A stretch of 64,000 nucleotides of DNA from Dipylidium caninum. Taxonomy: Eukaryota > Platyhelminthes > Cestoda > Cyclophyllidea > Dipylidiidae. Position 1 is the stretch's first letter. Each line of letters begins with the position of its first letter. The stretch lies in contig QEYB01001046.1 in NCBI GenBank assembly GCA_017562135.1, forward strand, positions 496,001 through 560,000, written 5' to 3'. The notes under the pieces are model-generated. The model saw nothing but the letters and a program-made list of their open reading frames with translations, did not search any database and was not told the origin of the DNA. The translations under genes and the position numbers were made by a program. Shown in pieces: positions 45,709 to 58,500 of the stretch.

Positions 45709-48700
45709 GTAAAAGTCGCACTTGTTTATATGATCTTCTCGTTTTTTTGATTAGATTTATGTATTGGCTTGACATGTGTAGTAACGCGCTGGCATACGTC
45801 TTAGTTCCACGCAAAAAAAGATTCCACTGACATCCTGCAGTTATACCTAATACGCGTTGAATAATATAGCCTAAAAGCAAATCTACCTGTAACAGTTGAC
45901 GTTCGAGGATATTTCTATTCTCACCGCTAGGGTCCCGTGAAACATGAGGGTTCGAAATGTCGATTTTGAGAAATTGTGGGCCTTTCCAAATGAAGTCTAT
46001 TTTCAATTCCATCGTCTTCTGTGTACCCTGCTGAGTCGTCACAGCGGCCCCGTAGAGCGCTCCATACCTTCGTTACAAAATCAGCGAAAATTTTACAGAT
46101 TTGGTAGCCGATTTAGTTATTCAGAACCCATTTTTTTACTCCCGGTTGTTCTATTATTGGCAGTTTTAAAGATTGCCAGTTTCTGGCCAATATTAAACTT
46201 GGGTTAATTGAGCCAAAAATTTACCTGTTCTACATGGTGGCGATGAAGTGCCACCAACTTCCTTCCAATGTTCCGTTGCCTGTCGCCCACTACAATGACA
46301 GGCAGCTATCAGGTAGCTATTTCGTGGGAATCGGGCGAAGTATGGTTTTAAAACTCGCCTCAAGAATTATATTACGCCTTCGGGACCACGTTAGCATCGC
46401 GGCGACGTAGCTCATCACAGAATGGAAAGGAACCCATTTATTCGAGCTCCTATTCTAATTCCCGAAAATGGACCCGATTGGCTAGAAGACCACCGGCTAA
46501 TCACCTCTGTTTCCGTAACTCCCTCAGAAGTAACTTCGGTATCGGTTCGGTAAAGTGGAAGGTTAAGGGTTGACAGTGTCAACTAACCAGCCAATCATCT
46601 GCTGATTTATTGCATTTAACTCTTCCCCCAATTTGATTGCTAATTACCCTCTACAACCAGGCGACAACACTTTTGAGCATCACCTCACTGCACACTCCCA
46701 CTGACTCGGGCGTGACTGCCTCCCGCCCCCCAAGGCCTACTTACTACGAGATAGGGGATGGAGAGTTTGGATAATTACAGGCGAGACCTGCTTCTTTCAT
46801 GTCTTTCTTGCCAAAAATGCGCTTTCTTGCTTCCATGCTTATTTTGCGTGTTTGCTTCTGTTCACAAAGCTACTCCACTCAAGGGGAGGCTTTCCCCATC
46901 CATTAGTATTTCCCTCATTAGCATGAATTTACCCCTGGCGGGAATCGATCGGGAGGCGAGGGAGTTGAGGATGCTTTTCCTTTTCTGACTTATTAGATGT
47001 AGACGGGCGAAATGCGTACATTCATATTCACTGGCGGTTGTCTACACTATGCGACAAGGTGTCACAGAAATGTGGCTCACTCAAAGAAGATTAGACTTTA
47101 GCCTCTTTCCCACGCTCGTCTTGGTCACTTCTTTACCTTCTGTCATCGGACAATTCCCTCACCTTACACCACAAGCCGCTCATCGTATTTCCTTCTTAAA
47201 TGACGTGGATGTCAATATGTTCTTACGGACTGATTGTTGTAACCTTATTTTGGGGTCATTTAGCCCTTGTGCACAGGGGTGAAAGACTTCGTTAAATGTT
47301 TTACCGCCATGAGAAGAAATGACAGGCCCTCTGTTAGCTATGCGAGGACTTGCTAAATATCGTGAACACCGCAGTGGAATGAGGCGTAACTTAACTCTGT
47401 ACAGGAATGCGACGGTTTAAACTCACTCAGGTAGCGGGAGAGGTGCTTGAAGGTGCCATCTCATGTCCACGTAAAATTAACTCTCTGGCTCCTTATTGCC
47501 CATTGGACCAATGGTAAAAAACGGACGAGGGTATTTTAAGCAGCTTCCCCCTTATTCGTTTCAATTGTTCAGCCGTTGGCTAATCATCCTACAGCACAAT
47601 TTCATGTTATCAAGTGCTCGTTAGTAACGGGATGAGTGACAACAGGTGATGGTGATATCAACCAGAGTGGTGCAGAGTGGTTTGTTTCCCCGTTGACCAA
47701 ACCAAGAGTTGAAGAGAGAAGGATACTCCTGTTAACTCCCCCCGTGAGAAGAAAGCCGTTGAGACACCGACGAGCTGTCAAGATCGCAGCCACCTCGGGT
47801 GTCACTGCTTAAACTAACAGGAATGGAACACCCCTCCTTGTAACAGTGATCCGCTGACCAAGATGGAGGCCGTAAATCCACTCCACAGGTACAAATTCGC
47901 CTTAGTAAACAAAGTGGCCACAAATCGTGCTCCAGCGCTTGTGTGGTGGTGCCGATGGTGGGTGTGATGTCGATTTCGATGGTGTTGGTGATGGTGATGG
48001 CGATGGCGAGGGTGCATCGCGGCCCTGTCAGCGCCATCCACCAGCATCGGCACATGAGGCGTTAGTGGCGCGTGATGATGCTGTTGCACAAAATCACGCA
48101 CTTGCGCATTTGTCGCCAAGGCGAAATTTACTATCGCATGCCTGTGAAGGCACGCGTGTTTACGTGCGCGCGGCCATGCCCACGCGGACGCGTTGTAAAC
48201 GGCGTTGGTGAGTACGCACGAGCGTGGCTGCGTGGATGGGGGAAAGGAGGAGGAGGAGGAGGAGGAGGAGGAGAAGGAGTGGAGGGTGGTTTGTTCGATG
48301 ACTGGAACCTGGAGCCCGTATTTACTGGCGTCCTATCTCACCACTGAACCGAGAAGGCCGCTATCCACTCTGTGAGGTGAGACTCGGAGCGGTACGCGAG
48401 AACTTATTTCCATGAATTGTGAAAAAAGGCATCCCCAGAAGGCCTAGTCGACAAATATGGGAGACGCAAAACGCTGGGGTTACTGAGAGGGAGGAGTAAG
48501 GATCTTCAAAGTTAAGAGACACGGTTTTTAGCACGATCTAGTCTTCATGATAAGTGCATTCCATTTTCAATGGGAATGCTTCAGAAAGAGCCGACGAACT
48601 TTCTTGCAATCCACCCAGACCAAGTCACAAGTTCCCCAAATCACATAATATTCTCTACCACCTAATTTGAATGAGAGTAACAAACATACGAGGAATCTTG

Positions 48701-48841
48701 GGGAGAAATCTCAGTCTTCCTACCATAGAATTCTTCCATCATTCTGCATATCCATAAAGAAGAAGGCTCAGGTTTGGGACTTACATATGTCCATGCATAA
48801 AACGGATTCCTTTCATTCCCTTTTCCCCTTTCCCATTGTAG
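45709..48841 (+). other. Possible 5' intron of the zinc-finger gene, with a CpG-rich island inside
   Basis: No coding exon recognised. A 146-codon minus-strand open frame (45602-46042) has no domain. At 47950-48240 the sequence turns CpG-rich and ends in a strong donor, GGCGTTG|GTGAGTA (48208/48209), an alternative first exon. Confidence 0.35.
48245..48274 (+). repeat. (GGA)n microsatellite
   Basis: About ten GGA units, just downstream of the CpG-rich segment. Confidence 0.95.
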
Positions 48842-48847
48842 GGCAAT

Positions 48848-49246
48848 ATGAACAGTCAAGAGCATGACTTTTCAGCCAACCGCCTCCTCTTCCCCGCCTT
48901 GAATCCCAGCCAATCCTCGCATGAGAGTATCGATTCTGGATGTTGCGACTCGGAGGTGCCAATCACCGGTTCCTCCAAGCCCTTCGATACTTACAACCTA
49001 ATTACTGCACCGTCACAACAACGAGCCTCCTTTCCGCCTCATTCCACACCTTCCAAGCGTCCATCCCTCATGAAACAACGGTCTTCTAACAGGAAAGACG
49101 AGTTAGTGACATCGTTGACAGAGTCATCGCAGGCTGGAGGTGGGGCCTCCTATAAATATTTGACGTGGCGCGAAAAAGATCGTCGTAGACGCTTCCGCGA
49201 AGAATGGAAGCATCTTTGGTTGGTCGTGCCGCATGGCATGTACGAG
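48848..49246 (+). CDS. Zinc-finger gene, exon with putative ATG
   Basis: The exon follows TTTCCCATTGTAG (splice edge 48842) and ends TACGAG|GTGAGC, 133 codons, phase 0. The intron falls inside the finger, three codons before the first Cys. An open frame that runs past 49246 is intron read-through. Confidence 0.8.
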
Positions 49247-52071
49247 GTGAGCTTTGCATACTGTCCTCTTGCCTACCTTCCCCACGCCTTCCCCTCTCCT
49301 CTCTCCCCCCCACCCCATCCTCCCCCCGATACCGCAGGATTTGAGTCATTCGACCGAATTGTGGGGACAGATGTTTTTGTTGTGTTTGTGGTTGTTGTCG
49401 CCATATGGAGGAAGGGAGGACCTAAAGACGAGGGGCCGACGCAGCCAAAAGGTTGGGAAAAAGCGCAAAAGTTTCTTGATTTCTCAGGGATCTCCAACTT
49501 TTTGCTAGCCGCCCGCTTTTCCCCAATATTCTCTCACGCCATTTGAGGAACGAGATCCCCACCATTAGATGTGTCGGGCTGTCCGAGGTTAACTTTTGCT
49601 CTCAGTCACGGTAAACGGATCTTCTTCCTCGTGGAAGTACAATAAAGGATCATCAAAACTTCAAAAGCCTTCCTTTTTGTACATTGTTAATAAGACAAAA
49701 GCACTAATGGTTCCCCTCTCTAAATATTTTAACGACTCACTAAGTTCCGCACTTTTTAACGCTTATTTAGCATCCAACACTGCGAAATTTAGTCGTTGCA
49801 TTTCTTAACCAGCCTAACAATTTGGGCCCGAACACTGCGAGAGTGAAAATCCCCTGACGCCCTAGTTAAAGGCAGGAGGCTAAGCTGAATGGAATTGCTG
49901 AAGGCATTTACCCATGGTCTTCTTTTTTCTGCAATCCCGGCAATTAAACGCTACAGGACACATGCATTTCCCTCTGATTGGTTGTCGAGTCAACGTGGGT
50001 GGCGGTGGTGGTGACCTGACTTGACCACATTAAAGCGGCCGACCTTCCCCAAATAACCGTAATAACGCCACCCAAGCCAAGCCAAGTCAAGCCAAGCCAA
50101 GCCGAGGCGAGCCGAGCCAACAGCTGACGACAAACTTCGAGACCCCTTGAACTCGGTCACCGCTAAAAGGAGGTGGCAGAAACGCAGCCCCACATTGATG
50201 GATTAAACGTGTGGGAGAGATAAGGGACGTAGTCACAGTTCGGAAATGCATAAAGTATTGTGATGGCGTCCGCGGGCCTCCTCTCACCTCACCCCCGTGT
50301 GCAGTGCACAGGAATCCGCTGGAAAACGCCACTAAACAGCTGACGACAGGCTTTAGAGGCGCCAGTGTGTCTGCTGGGGCCAGGCTGGGCGGATGAGCGA
50401 GCCAGCAGGGGAGAGAAAGGGGCTGTTTCACCACGGTCCCTTTGAGGGGTGTGAAGAACAGTTGTCTTCTGTTAGACACGAAGGCGCCACTGTGTGTATA
50501 TTTATATATTCCACGCTCAGGTGTCACTGTGGTGGTTACTTAGCCTCGGCCTCCTCCGTCTCTCCCGCCATGATTCATTTCACACTGCATATGTGGGATG
50601 CGGGTGAATGTGTACATCGCACATGTGGGCAGTTACACATTTTCCCTCTCTACCGCCTTAATCGATTCCTCCATGTACACATTCACCCCTCCTTAGCTCC
50701 CCTTTACCCATTAAACACCGCTTGAAACCTACAATTTCCCTGTCTTCTGCGGACCTCTTTTTTCCATGCTTTCACCGACTATTCCAAGTTCATTGCCAAC
50801 TAATTGGAAATTAGAGCATTGTTTAACATGTCTTAGTTTTATTAACCACCATTTACCGACGTCTCTTTGGTGGCTTCTTTATCCAGAAAACCCCACGAAC
50901 GATTACACTCATGCACAGTTGGTTTGGTCTTTTGCTAGGCGCTGCTCCTTTCCAGATAGGCTCCGAGAATCATCCTCTCATGCTTATCCATGTAATCAAA
51001 GTCCTTCTCTGGTTACTATTTATCAGGTGATGTGTCTGGTATGCCACAAAATAATGACCCAGCGAAAATTGGACACGATCAAGCGACACACCATCCGTCG
51101 CCACGCCGAACTGCTCTCCATGTCAGAGACGGAGCGTCAACATTTGTACCAGGACCTTGTCACCCAGTACTTTCGTCGCGGAGGACATTTTTGCGGTGAC
51201 AGCGATCCGTTTGGTGTACCCAGCATCACGAGGCTACGGCAGACGGGTCCGCGTCTGGAGCGGATGGAAGGGGCAGGAGTTCGAAGGCACCCGAGACTGC
51301 CTCCCGATGTCCCTCCTACGGGATTCAGGGCCCGAATGAGTGCTCCACGACGTTCAGAAATGGACAAAACCTCCCTCTCTTCTCCTCCTCCGCCACCACC
51401 ACCGCCTCTTCCTCCACCTGAACAGTTCAAGGGCCTCGCATCTATGCCAATGAATTTGAGGACTTTCGAGAATATCCTCTCGAATGGACAACTCCATTCG
51501 ATATTTGCCAAATATCTCATGGGATTTCATTCACAACAGGTGTGAATTTGATTTATTACCAACAAAACTATTTGTTTTCCGTATGTGTGAACGAATTTTT
51601 TTTGTTAAATTTTAGTTCTCACCGAGAACGAAATTCGAGTCTACCCTGGGCTCCCTATGGAGAAGGAGTCCTCTCCCCCACACTTGTGGAATTGGCACAT
51701 CTCATGCCTTTCAGTCCTTTAAAAAGTTGCCTCCGCCTTTATCCTCATCCACCACCCTGCGAAACGTCCCAGACGCCTACTTGGGCCCCCTAAGCAGTAG
51801 AGTCCCATTGGACATGTCCACATCCGGCGCATCTCCAGTGCAAGCCTCCCCGAACGATCTGTCCATGAGGCGATGTGCCTCGACAACTGACGCTGGAACT
51901 TCGTTGACCGAGCGTTTAATGCGGCTCGTTAACACGTGGGACACGGCTGCTGTTAGCTCAAGGGTTATGGCGCCTCTTCCACCCCCACCAGCGCCGCCAG
52001 CGCAGCCTCCACCGCCGCCGTCGTTAGTGCCGACACAGGGGGACGGGACTGCGCTACTACTCAATCGCTAG
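48848..52071 (+). CDS. Proline-rich protein with one CCHH zinc finger, three exons
   Basis: Three exons join in frame to 455 codons ending TAG. A strong pyrimidine tract and TAG acceptor precede the first one, and ATG at 48848 is six bases in. The true start could lie in an upstream exon if GGC-AAT is coding. Residues 1-100 are Ser/Pro/Thr-rich and probably disordered. Residues 101-132 are basic and aromatic (WREKDRRRRFREEWKHLWLV). A finger follows with Cys136-x2-Cys139-x14-His154-x4-His159 and core MCLVCHKIMTQRKLDTIKRH. This resembles SPIN-DOC/BED-like single fingers that bind DNA or chromatin partners. Downstream are a run of eight Pro before LPPPEQ and a second Pro tract near the C-terminus. 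Nuclear function is inferred. I do not recognise an orthologue. Confidence 0.8.
49247..51026 (+). other. Intron of the zinc-finger gene
   Basis: A 1.78-kb intron. It contains a degenerate AAGCC pentanucleotide array at 50075-50118 and otherwise nothing recognised. Confidence 0.7.
50075..50118 (+). repeat. Degenerate (AAGCC)n array
   Basis: CCAAGCCAAGCCAAGTCAAG grading into GAGCCGAGCC. Intronic. Confidence 0.85.
51027..51539 (+). CDS. Zinc-finger gene, finger exon
   Basis: The exon runs from TATTTATCAG|GTG to CAACAG|GTGTGA, 171 codons in phase 0. It carries all four zinc ligands, a helical stretch LLSMSETERQHLYQDLVTQY and the first polyproline tract. The donor is GTGTGA, slightly weak but the only one before a stop. 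Confidence 0.82.
51616..52071 (+). CDS. Zinc-finger gene, last exon
   Basis: The exon runs from GTTAAATTTTAG|TTC to TAG, 151 codons, after a 76-nt intron. It is Ser/Pro-rich, with one helical patch SLTERLMRLVNTWDTA, then a Pro/Ala tract and the C-terminal end ALLLNR. Confidence 0.82.
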   Translation, partial: FSPRTKFESTLGSLWRRSPLPHTCGIGTSHAFQSFKKLPPPLSSSTTLRNVPDAYLGPLSSRVPLDMSTSGASPVQASPNDLSMRRCASTTDAGTSLTERLMRLVNTWDTAAVSSRVMAPLPPPPAPPAQPPPPPSLVPTQGDGTALLLNR

Positions 52072-52536
52072 GCGTGCTTGCATCCGTCTCCTGTGTGGTT
52101 CGCGTTCTCTGAACACACAAGCGCGTCTTTCACTCCTCACAACTTCCACACACGTATCGTTATGACGAATGTAACCTTAACCCTATTGTACATAAGTAAA
52201 TAGAGACTTATTATTTCACTTATTTGAAGTGTATAAATGCTTTCTGTTAGTCGCGATCCCCTTTTATCGCAGATGAATAATTCAGAAACTCGTCTAGTCT
52301 TTGTTTTTTTTACTTCCTTTCGTGATCTGTGCAACCACATGTGGCACTGCCCGAGGCTGAGCAGTTGCAGAGACGCCTAAAGGAGAGCACATAATTTTAA
52401 CACGTTTGCTGTGCTGCTCCAGTTGAAAGTAGTTTTTTCCTCGAGGTAGTCTGTTACACACACTCTGCACAAGAAGACATCCCCTCTCGCCTCGTATTAA
52501 AGGGAACTTCTAATTTCAAGAGCACTTTCCTCCTTG

Positions 52537-52542
52537 AATAAA
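52537..52542 (+). terminator. Polyadenylation signal AATAAA of the zinc-finger gene
   Basis: First AATAAA after the stop codon at 52071, giving a 3' UTR of about 0.5 kb. Confidence 0.5.
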
Positions 52543-52559
52543 AAACCGTAAATTAGTAA

Positions 52560-53868
52560 TGAATGTCGGTGTGTCGGTGTCGTGAATATTTGGGGTGTCA
52601 TTTTGTACACTTTCTCACCTAATTTAGCCTCTGAAATAGTTGCAATATGTCACAAAAGAGTATGTGCGGATCTTGAATAACCTTGGAAGAACGTGAATTA
52701 CCGACGTATGCGGATTTTGACTATATCGTCGTGAAAAGAAAAAGTGTAAAAGTGTATTTAATATGAAACTACGGAGTCTTCACACAAATTTTATTACTTT
52801 CGAAACCACCAATTCATCTATGACAAGACTCGGTTCATCCCATAAGTCAAAGCACCCCTTTTCAAGTGTCGCACCCCATGGGGAGGCGAGTTGACTGCTG
52901 CAAAGGGCAAGTTTGAGTTTGATAATGTCCCCTCCCGCATTCACGTGTCCACATCCACATGAATCCAGCCACTTATTTCCATGACGAGAGGAGAGCTTAG
53001 TAAAGTTGGATTGCCGACTGCAGTTGTAACCGCAAGGGTAAGTTCAAACACAAACGATAGTAACGATTGAGAGGCTAGACGAGGGGTAAGCAAGGGTAGT
53101 AAACAACTTGAAAACCTCACACTTCACCCGGCGTCATGTCATTGACGTCGTCAGACTGTTTCAATAAGTTGACTACAAAATGAATAAACAGAATGAAGGC
53201 TGTGGGTGAGAAAGCATTTAGAACTCCCGCAGAGCACTTCCAAGTTGTCGACGGCATCGATGGGGTGACAAAGAGCAATGTCAATGTCGACGAGTTATGG
53301 TAGTAAGAATCGTCCCGTGCCGCTATTTTCTTTGCATCTTTACTGCCGCATGACATGTGGGGACTACAAGTAGTCCAAATACTCAATCCATATTGTGGTG
53401 GTGAAAGGCTCTGGCGGTAAAGTGGCTAGACATGTTTACATTGTGAATCTAAGCGAGACTCCATCAAGCCTGGATATACTCATATTTGCTTCCTTTTTTA
53501 CCATGTAATTGGCCTAATGTCGACAAACATTTTTTTGCTGACACCCTATAGGGTAGGCAAATTTCAAGCAGACAGAAGCCTCCTACGTCGGTAGCGGAGG
53601 AGATGGCGGTGAGGCGAAAGGTGGCGGCGGTGGAAGGGGTGCAAAGTGCACACACTGCTCATTTCATCCGCTTGTCATACACACACTAAGTGAAAGGTTA
53701 CATCTGCAGCCCATTAACCGCAAGGTTCCGGCGTGCCCAGCCTATTCCACCCCAGCCACCATATGTAGCGATGTCGCCTCGTCTAATGAGGCAGGGGAGG
53801 CGAGAGAATCCCAGGCTGCAGTGCTCAAAGCATGGTGAGGGGAGGATACGGAGCTAAAGGTGGCGATT
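52560..53868. other. Intergenic, nothing recognised
   Basis: Short open frames only. Confidence 0.5.
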
Positions 53869-53869
53869 G

Positions 53870-53908
53870 TGGTGGTGGTGGTGGTGGTGGTGGTGGTGGT
53901 GGTGGTGA
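53870..53908 (+). repeat. (GGT)n trinucleotide microsatellite
   Basis: Thirteen GGT units. It reads as poly-Gly on one strand and poly-Pro, poly-His or poly-Thr on the other, all spurious. Confidence 0.95.
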
Positions 53909-55258
53909 CTTGCGGTTGCAGGATGGGCAACTTGTGTTAATGGCAACCCGCTTAATGTTCCGGCCCGCATTCGTGGAACGCGGTCCCGCATCCCGTCTCG
54001 AAGGCTGGCAGTCTGGACGAGGAGAGACCGCTCTCTGTTGAGGCGGCGCAGGACATGCAGTCTCCCCTCTGTTCCCCTTCTGCACCAACGCAGAAGGGAA
54101 TAAAATATTATGACGCTTAATGAAATATCACATTTCAAATTCCTTTATAGGGCACTCTTGCCTCGGCCACTACTTTCATCACAGAAAAGTAGGCTCAGAG
54201 TGTACGGAGTTTGTGACAACATGAACAAAAGGAAAGGAACTCGTTTCTAGCCGTTCCCATAGAGGAGTAGGAATAAATCTCGAACCGACGCTATTGGAGC
54301 CTCTTCGTCAAGAGGTAGAAAGGTTGGGAAAACCGAATATTTCCCTACTGGTCAGAATCACTGACACTCTGTAATGTTTTCAGATTGAGAAAGCAACATT
54401 GGAAACTCATTTCTTTACTCAATTTAAATCTTTTTTGTGTAACTTCACCCCACGACCAATCCCAGGCGGTCCGCAAACTTCGGTTGGGAGGCGTTTTTCT
54501 CAAAATGTTGCTGTCAAAGTGCTCACATAGTTGGCTTCCAACAGTATTTGGGAACAAAACGCAATTGTAAATGGTTTTTCCCCCTCCCGAACGAGGCAGT
54601 GATCGACCATTCGGGTTGCATAAAAAAAGTAAACAAACAAATAAGAGGGTCGATTCTATGAGGCGCAGAAAGATTGCGCACGGAGTTCTATCTGGCGGAC
54701 AGAGTGAATTCATTCTGACCTGTCTAGATTTGAAAAGCATCTAGTCAAACCAAAGATGTGCTTTCAAAGCGATTTTGGTCTAGGTGAAACTCCTCGCATA
54801 TCCGGAAATCCCCTCCTTTAAGACGTATCCGTCGAATTCCAGTGTACTATGCAAACTTCGTCCAAGTTCACATCGGTTAGATGACATCTTATTTGGTGGC
54901 TTAGAAGCCACAGCGGTGATTACGCAGGGTGACCGAAACGGCTTCTTGGGCGAGTCTTGTGAAGAGCACAAGCTTTACACTTCCGCCCTAAGGTGACTTC
55001 AACCGACCGGTGTGCAGGTTAATGTTGAGAGCGGCTTAACCTAGCCAGCTGGTTAGAAACCGGTACAGGACTCCGGATAGGTATTCATCACGGCAACATG
55101 TCAAATTCAGAAAGCATAGAGTTGTGACTGGATGAGGAGCGCTGACCCACTTTGCCGCCTGGCTTGCCTCACCTCCACCAGCTCTCACCCTCCCCCGAGG
55201 CACCTCGCTCCCACGCATAGCTTAGCAACAGGCAAAAAGAGAATTTTGGCGACAACAA

Positions 55259-55280
55259 TGCACACACACACACACACACC
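55259..55280 (+). repeat. (CA)n microsatellite
   Basis: About ten CA units followed by CCACACCCACAC. Confidence 0.95.
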
Positions 55281-55564
55281 CCACACCCACACATGCATCC
55301 ACAGAACGCAATGAACTTGGAAATGCCCAAACTGTGACTGCTGCTTGTGTGCCTGTCCTAGTTGCCGATCCAACTTAAACAAGTGGATGGCCATTTCGGT
55401 ACACTCTTCATAGCGGTGCCCCGTCTTTCCGCCACATTTTGCCAAACGAAACTATCCTTCAAGGGCTATTAGTCCCGAATCCGAGGAGGAACTCGAGGAG
55501 TCTGCAACTTTCGGCCTTCTTATGCCATGGTCGGATAAGTGGGTGAGGCGGGCTGTCCGCCTGA

Positions 55565-55584
55565 CCGAAGCCGCCCGGCTTCGG
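55565..55584 (+). other. GC-rich inverted repeat with 9-bp arms
   Basis: CCGAAGCCG-CC-CGGCTTCGG, perfect. With a two-base loop an RNA form would lose one or two inner pairs. Confidence 0.55.
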
Positions 55585-55599
55585 ATGAATGCTACTTTC

Positions 55600-58500
55600 C
55601 CATCAATTGTGAACATTTCAAGGTGCCTACACTAGGTGTATTTCGTTTGCCTGTTTTATGAAGTTAAAGACTTTACCAGCATTTTCGTCTACTGTGGACC
55701 GATCGGAAGAGAAAGCGTAAGACCATGCGTTTCTCAAACAAATTCGATGGATGCGCCCTGGTGTCGGCGAGACCCTCACTCTCTACCATAAATCCGAGCC
55801 GACTACTCCTCCATTAGGTTATTTTTTAAATCTCATGACTTTACTGTGAGTCGTGCACACCATAACACATAGGCCTCGGTGTATCATGGCGTAAATCTTA
55901 AATGTGAACGAGAGGAGCCTTCGAATCCCCAGGAAAAAGAACATGGAACAAATATGTGGTTACGCCTTTGCACAGCGACTGCAATTTCACCTCCACCGGA
56001 AGTGGATACACTAGACGTTGCAAGGTGCTCGTCCGAAACAAGCGTTCAAGATTAAAAGTGATTTCAAGTAGACGCACTTACAACGACCCGGGGTTTTGTT
56101 AACCCAGTAAAAAGGTGGTGTTAAACAGTTCTTTTTCACTGTCCTCTCACCCTCCCGGTTATCGGGAAATGTTACATTGTAGCCGCAGATTGTGACACGG
56201 TGAAACTGGTATCTTGGCAGATATATTTACGCGTGCGCAGGCTGCTATTATTGTGAGGACCGGAAAACGATACAACCGCCTCGGGTATGTATTGTTGATT
56301 AAAGGCCTCGGGCTGAATCCTTCTGACGCGCTAAGTGCCTCCTCACGGAAGGAGAGGCAGAGAACGGCCCTAAAAGGTAGCCGCAGGCAGTCGCCACAAT
56401 CACTCCCACCAATGTGCCAATCCAGTCGGTTCCACCGTGAATGAGGACTAGTAGTTCCATACTTAACAAGTGGCTCTAGCTTCTCAAACCGCCTGCTAGC
56501 CCCCCCGCCCCTCCCCTTTTGTGCCAACTTGAATCTCCCGGCTATTTTCATTTGCGCTCATTCACTTATTGTTCAAAGACGACTTGAGAGTACACCAGAC
56601 GTAAAAAGTTGCATCCTTAGACCATTTTTAAGACTATTGCTGAGGTGCCTACCACTTACTCGAATCGCATTTCGAATATAATTTGGAGCCAAGTTGACTG
56701 ATTGACCATAGTAAAAGTCAGAGATGGGCCAGCTGGAGAAGTTCATTCTTTTAGAGGAACCTATGAGCTGAGTAGAAGAACAACTTCTTCCTCCCCGCAT
56801 TTCGAGCCCCACTCCTTGCCCGCCGCACACGCATTTCAAATCCCTCAAATTTCTAACTCGCAGGGTTTGGACGTATAGTTGGACCAAATAATTGCGCAAT
56901 TGGAATCATAAAGCCTGGGAGAAAAGGGGTAATAAGTGAAGTCTTGTTATGGTGTTACGGACATAATTCACAAGCATGGCCACCTCCATCCGCCTCATGC
57001 GTGCGGAGGTGATTAGAAAGGCCAGAGAGAGACTTAAAAACACGGGAGCTGACCGTACAAGACCGTCTCTCCTGTCCTGTTGGACCTTGAGAAATTACCG
57101 GGGCAGAGGCTTGGGTGTATCATTTTCATTATCTTCAGTTATGGTCAGAATTCAACTCTGGAGTGGGTGATCAGCTCGTAATCTCCAGAGAGGTGACCCT
57201 GGCATAAACTGGGGAGGCCAAGCCATGAGACCTCGGGGGGCTCCACGAGGACGAGCCCGGGTCTTCAGGCAGAGGACTCAGAAAGAGTTCAGGTGCTCCA
57301 CTCAGTTCCTTGCCATCGTATCGGCGATTCAGGAAGGAAGTTCTACACCCTAAAAGCTAAGCTGTCTTCGTAAAAAGTCATAGGAATTGGCATGGCAAGG
57401 TATAAATGCCCTCAGAGGATGAGGGCAAGGAGGATTACTTCCCAGCTCATAACACTCCGCCAGTGAATGAAAATATAGCATCGAAAGTGGGTGGATGAGA
57501 CAGACCCACAGACGCTGAATAGTGAGCTTGAAGCATTGAGACGAGGCGCCCTCACTATCGGACAGTTTACCTTTACAGAAAATTAGCTTTATGCGGTCAC
57601 GCATGCAGACAATAGTAAATGACGGCCCCAACGTGTGTTGTTCACACAAATAACCGCTTTTCTCGACTGCCGGCTCTGCCCTCCGACATATGGGGAATGG
57701 CAACTCTGCAAGTGCGTGAATTCGGAGATGTCGTTGCCGCTTTGCTATTAGGTAAGAAGGCGGTCTTTCATATCTCAAAGAAGATGGCTCCTCCTTTAGT
57801 GGCAGGTAAAGGCGTTCTCTTCTCCGCCATCAACGATCTCCCAATTGCAGGCAAATCGTGGTGGTGGCTCTTCTGGCCCCTGTTCTTACGATTTGCGCAT
57901 TGATGGGGTAGCATATTCTCCATCTCTGCGCTAAGACATTTTAACTCATGTTTTTATTTATGCCAACGCATAAAAAGGAGATTAGGGGGTTTCAACCACT
58001 AGTCGTGGCCTCAAAGGCGGCAGAGGGGTTTGGCAAGCCATTGGCCTCATCTGCATGGGTGGCTGGGGCGAAAAAACTGGCAATCCCCCGTCTTTGGGGG
58101 CAAAATAACCCGTGTGGAGGGTGAGGAGAAAGTGGCTATGAGACCTCTAAAAGGCGATGGGCCATTAAAATTTGGGTCCATTTTGGAGGCGAGGAGAGGG
58201 AGTGATGCGAAAATGAGAGAGTTGTCACCTTGTGAGTGGGGCATATCAACACGTATTCTGGAACTAATTAGAAAGAATGTCCCGTGTGTGAGGCCTTAAT
58301 GAGTAGGAAGGAGGATGATGGTCGACATGGAGAGGGCGAAAGAGAAAAGGAAGATGAGAGGTTGACGACACTTCATTGTGATTGACAGCAGGAATCATTG
58401 CGAATGGAACGATGGGCATGTGCAATGCTCCCTCACACTCCACAGGCACCTCGCATAGTTCAATGCCATCGCGAGACCACTGTCCACGTCGTGGACCGGT

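Noticed and set aside
45602..46042. 146-codon minus-strand open frame near the CpG-rich block
   Set aside because: No domain, no splice partners and mixed codon usage. Likely chance.
53825..54138. Poly-Pro and poly-His open frames on the minus strand
   Set aside because: These are products of the (GGT)n array read in different frames.
57350..57778. 142-codon minus-strand open frame
   Set aside because: No recognisable domain, transmembrane pattern or splice context.
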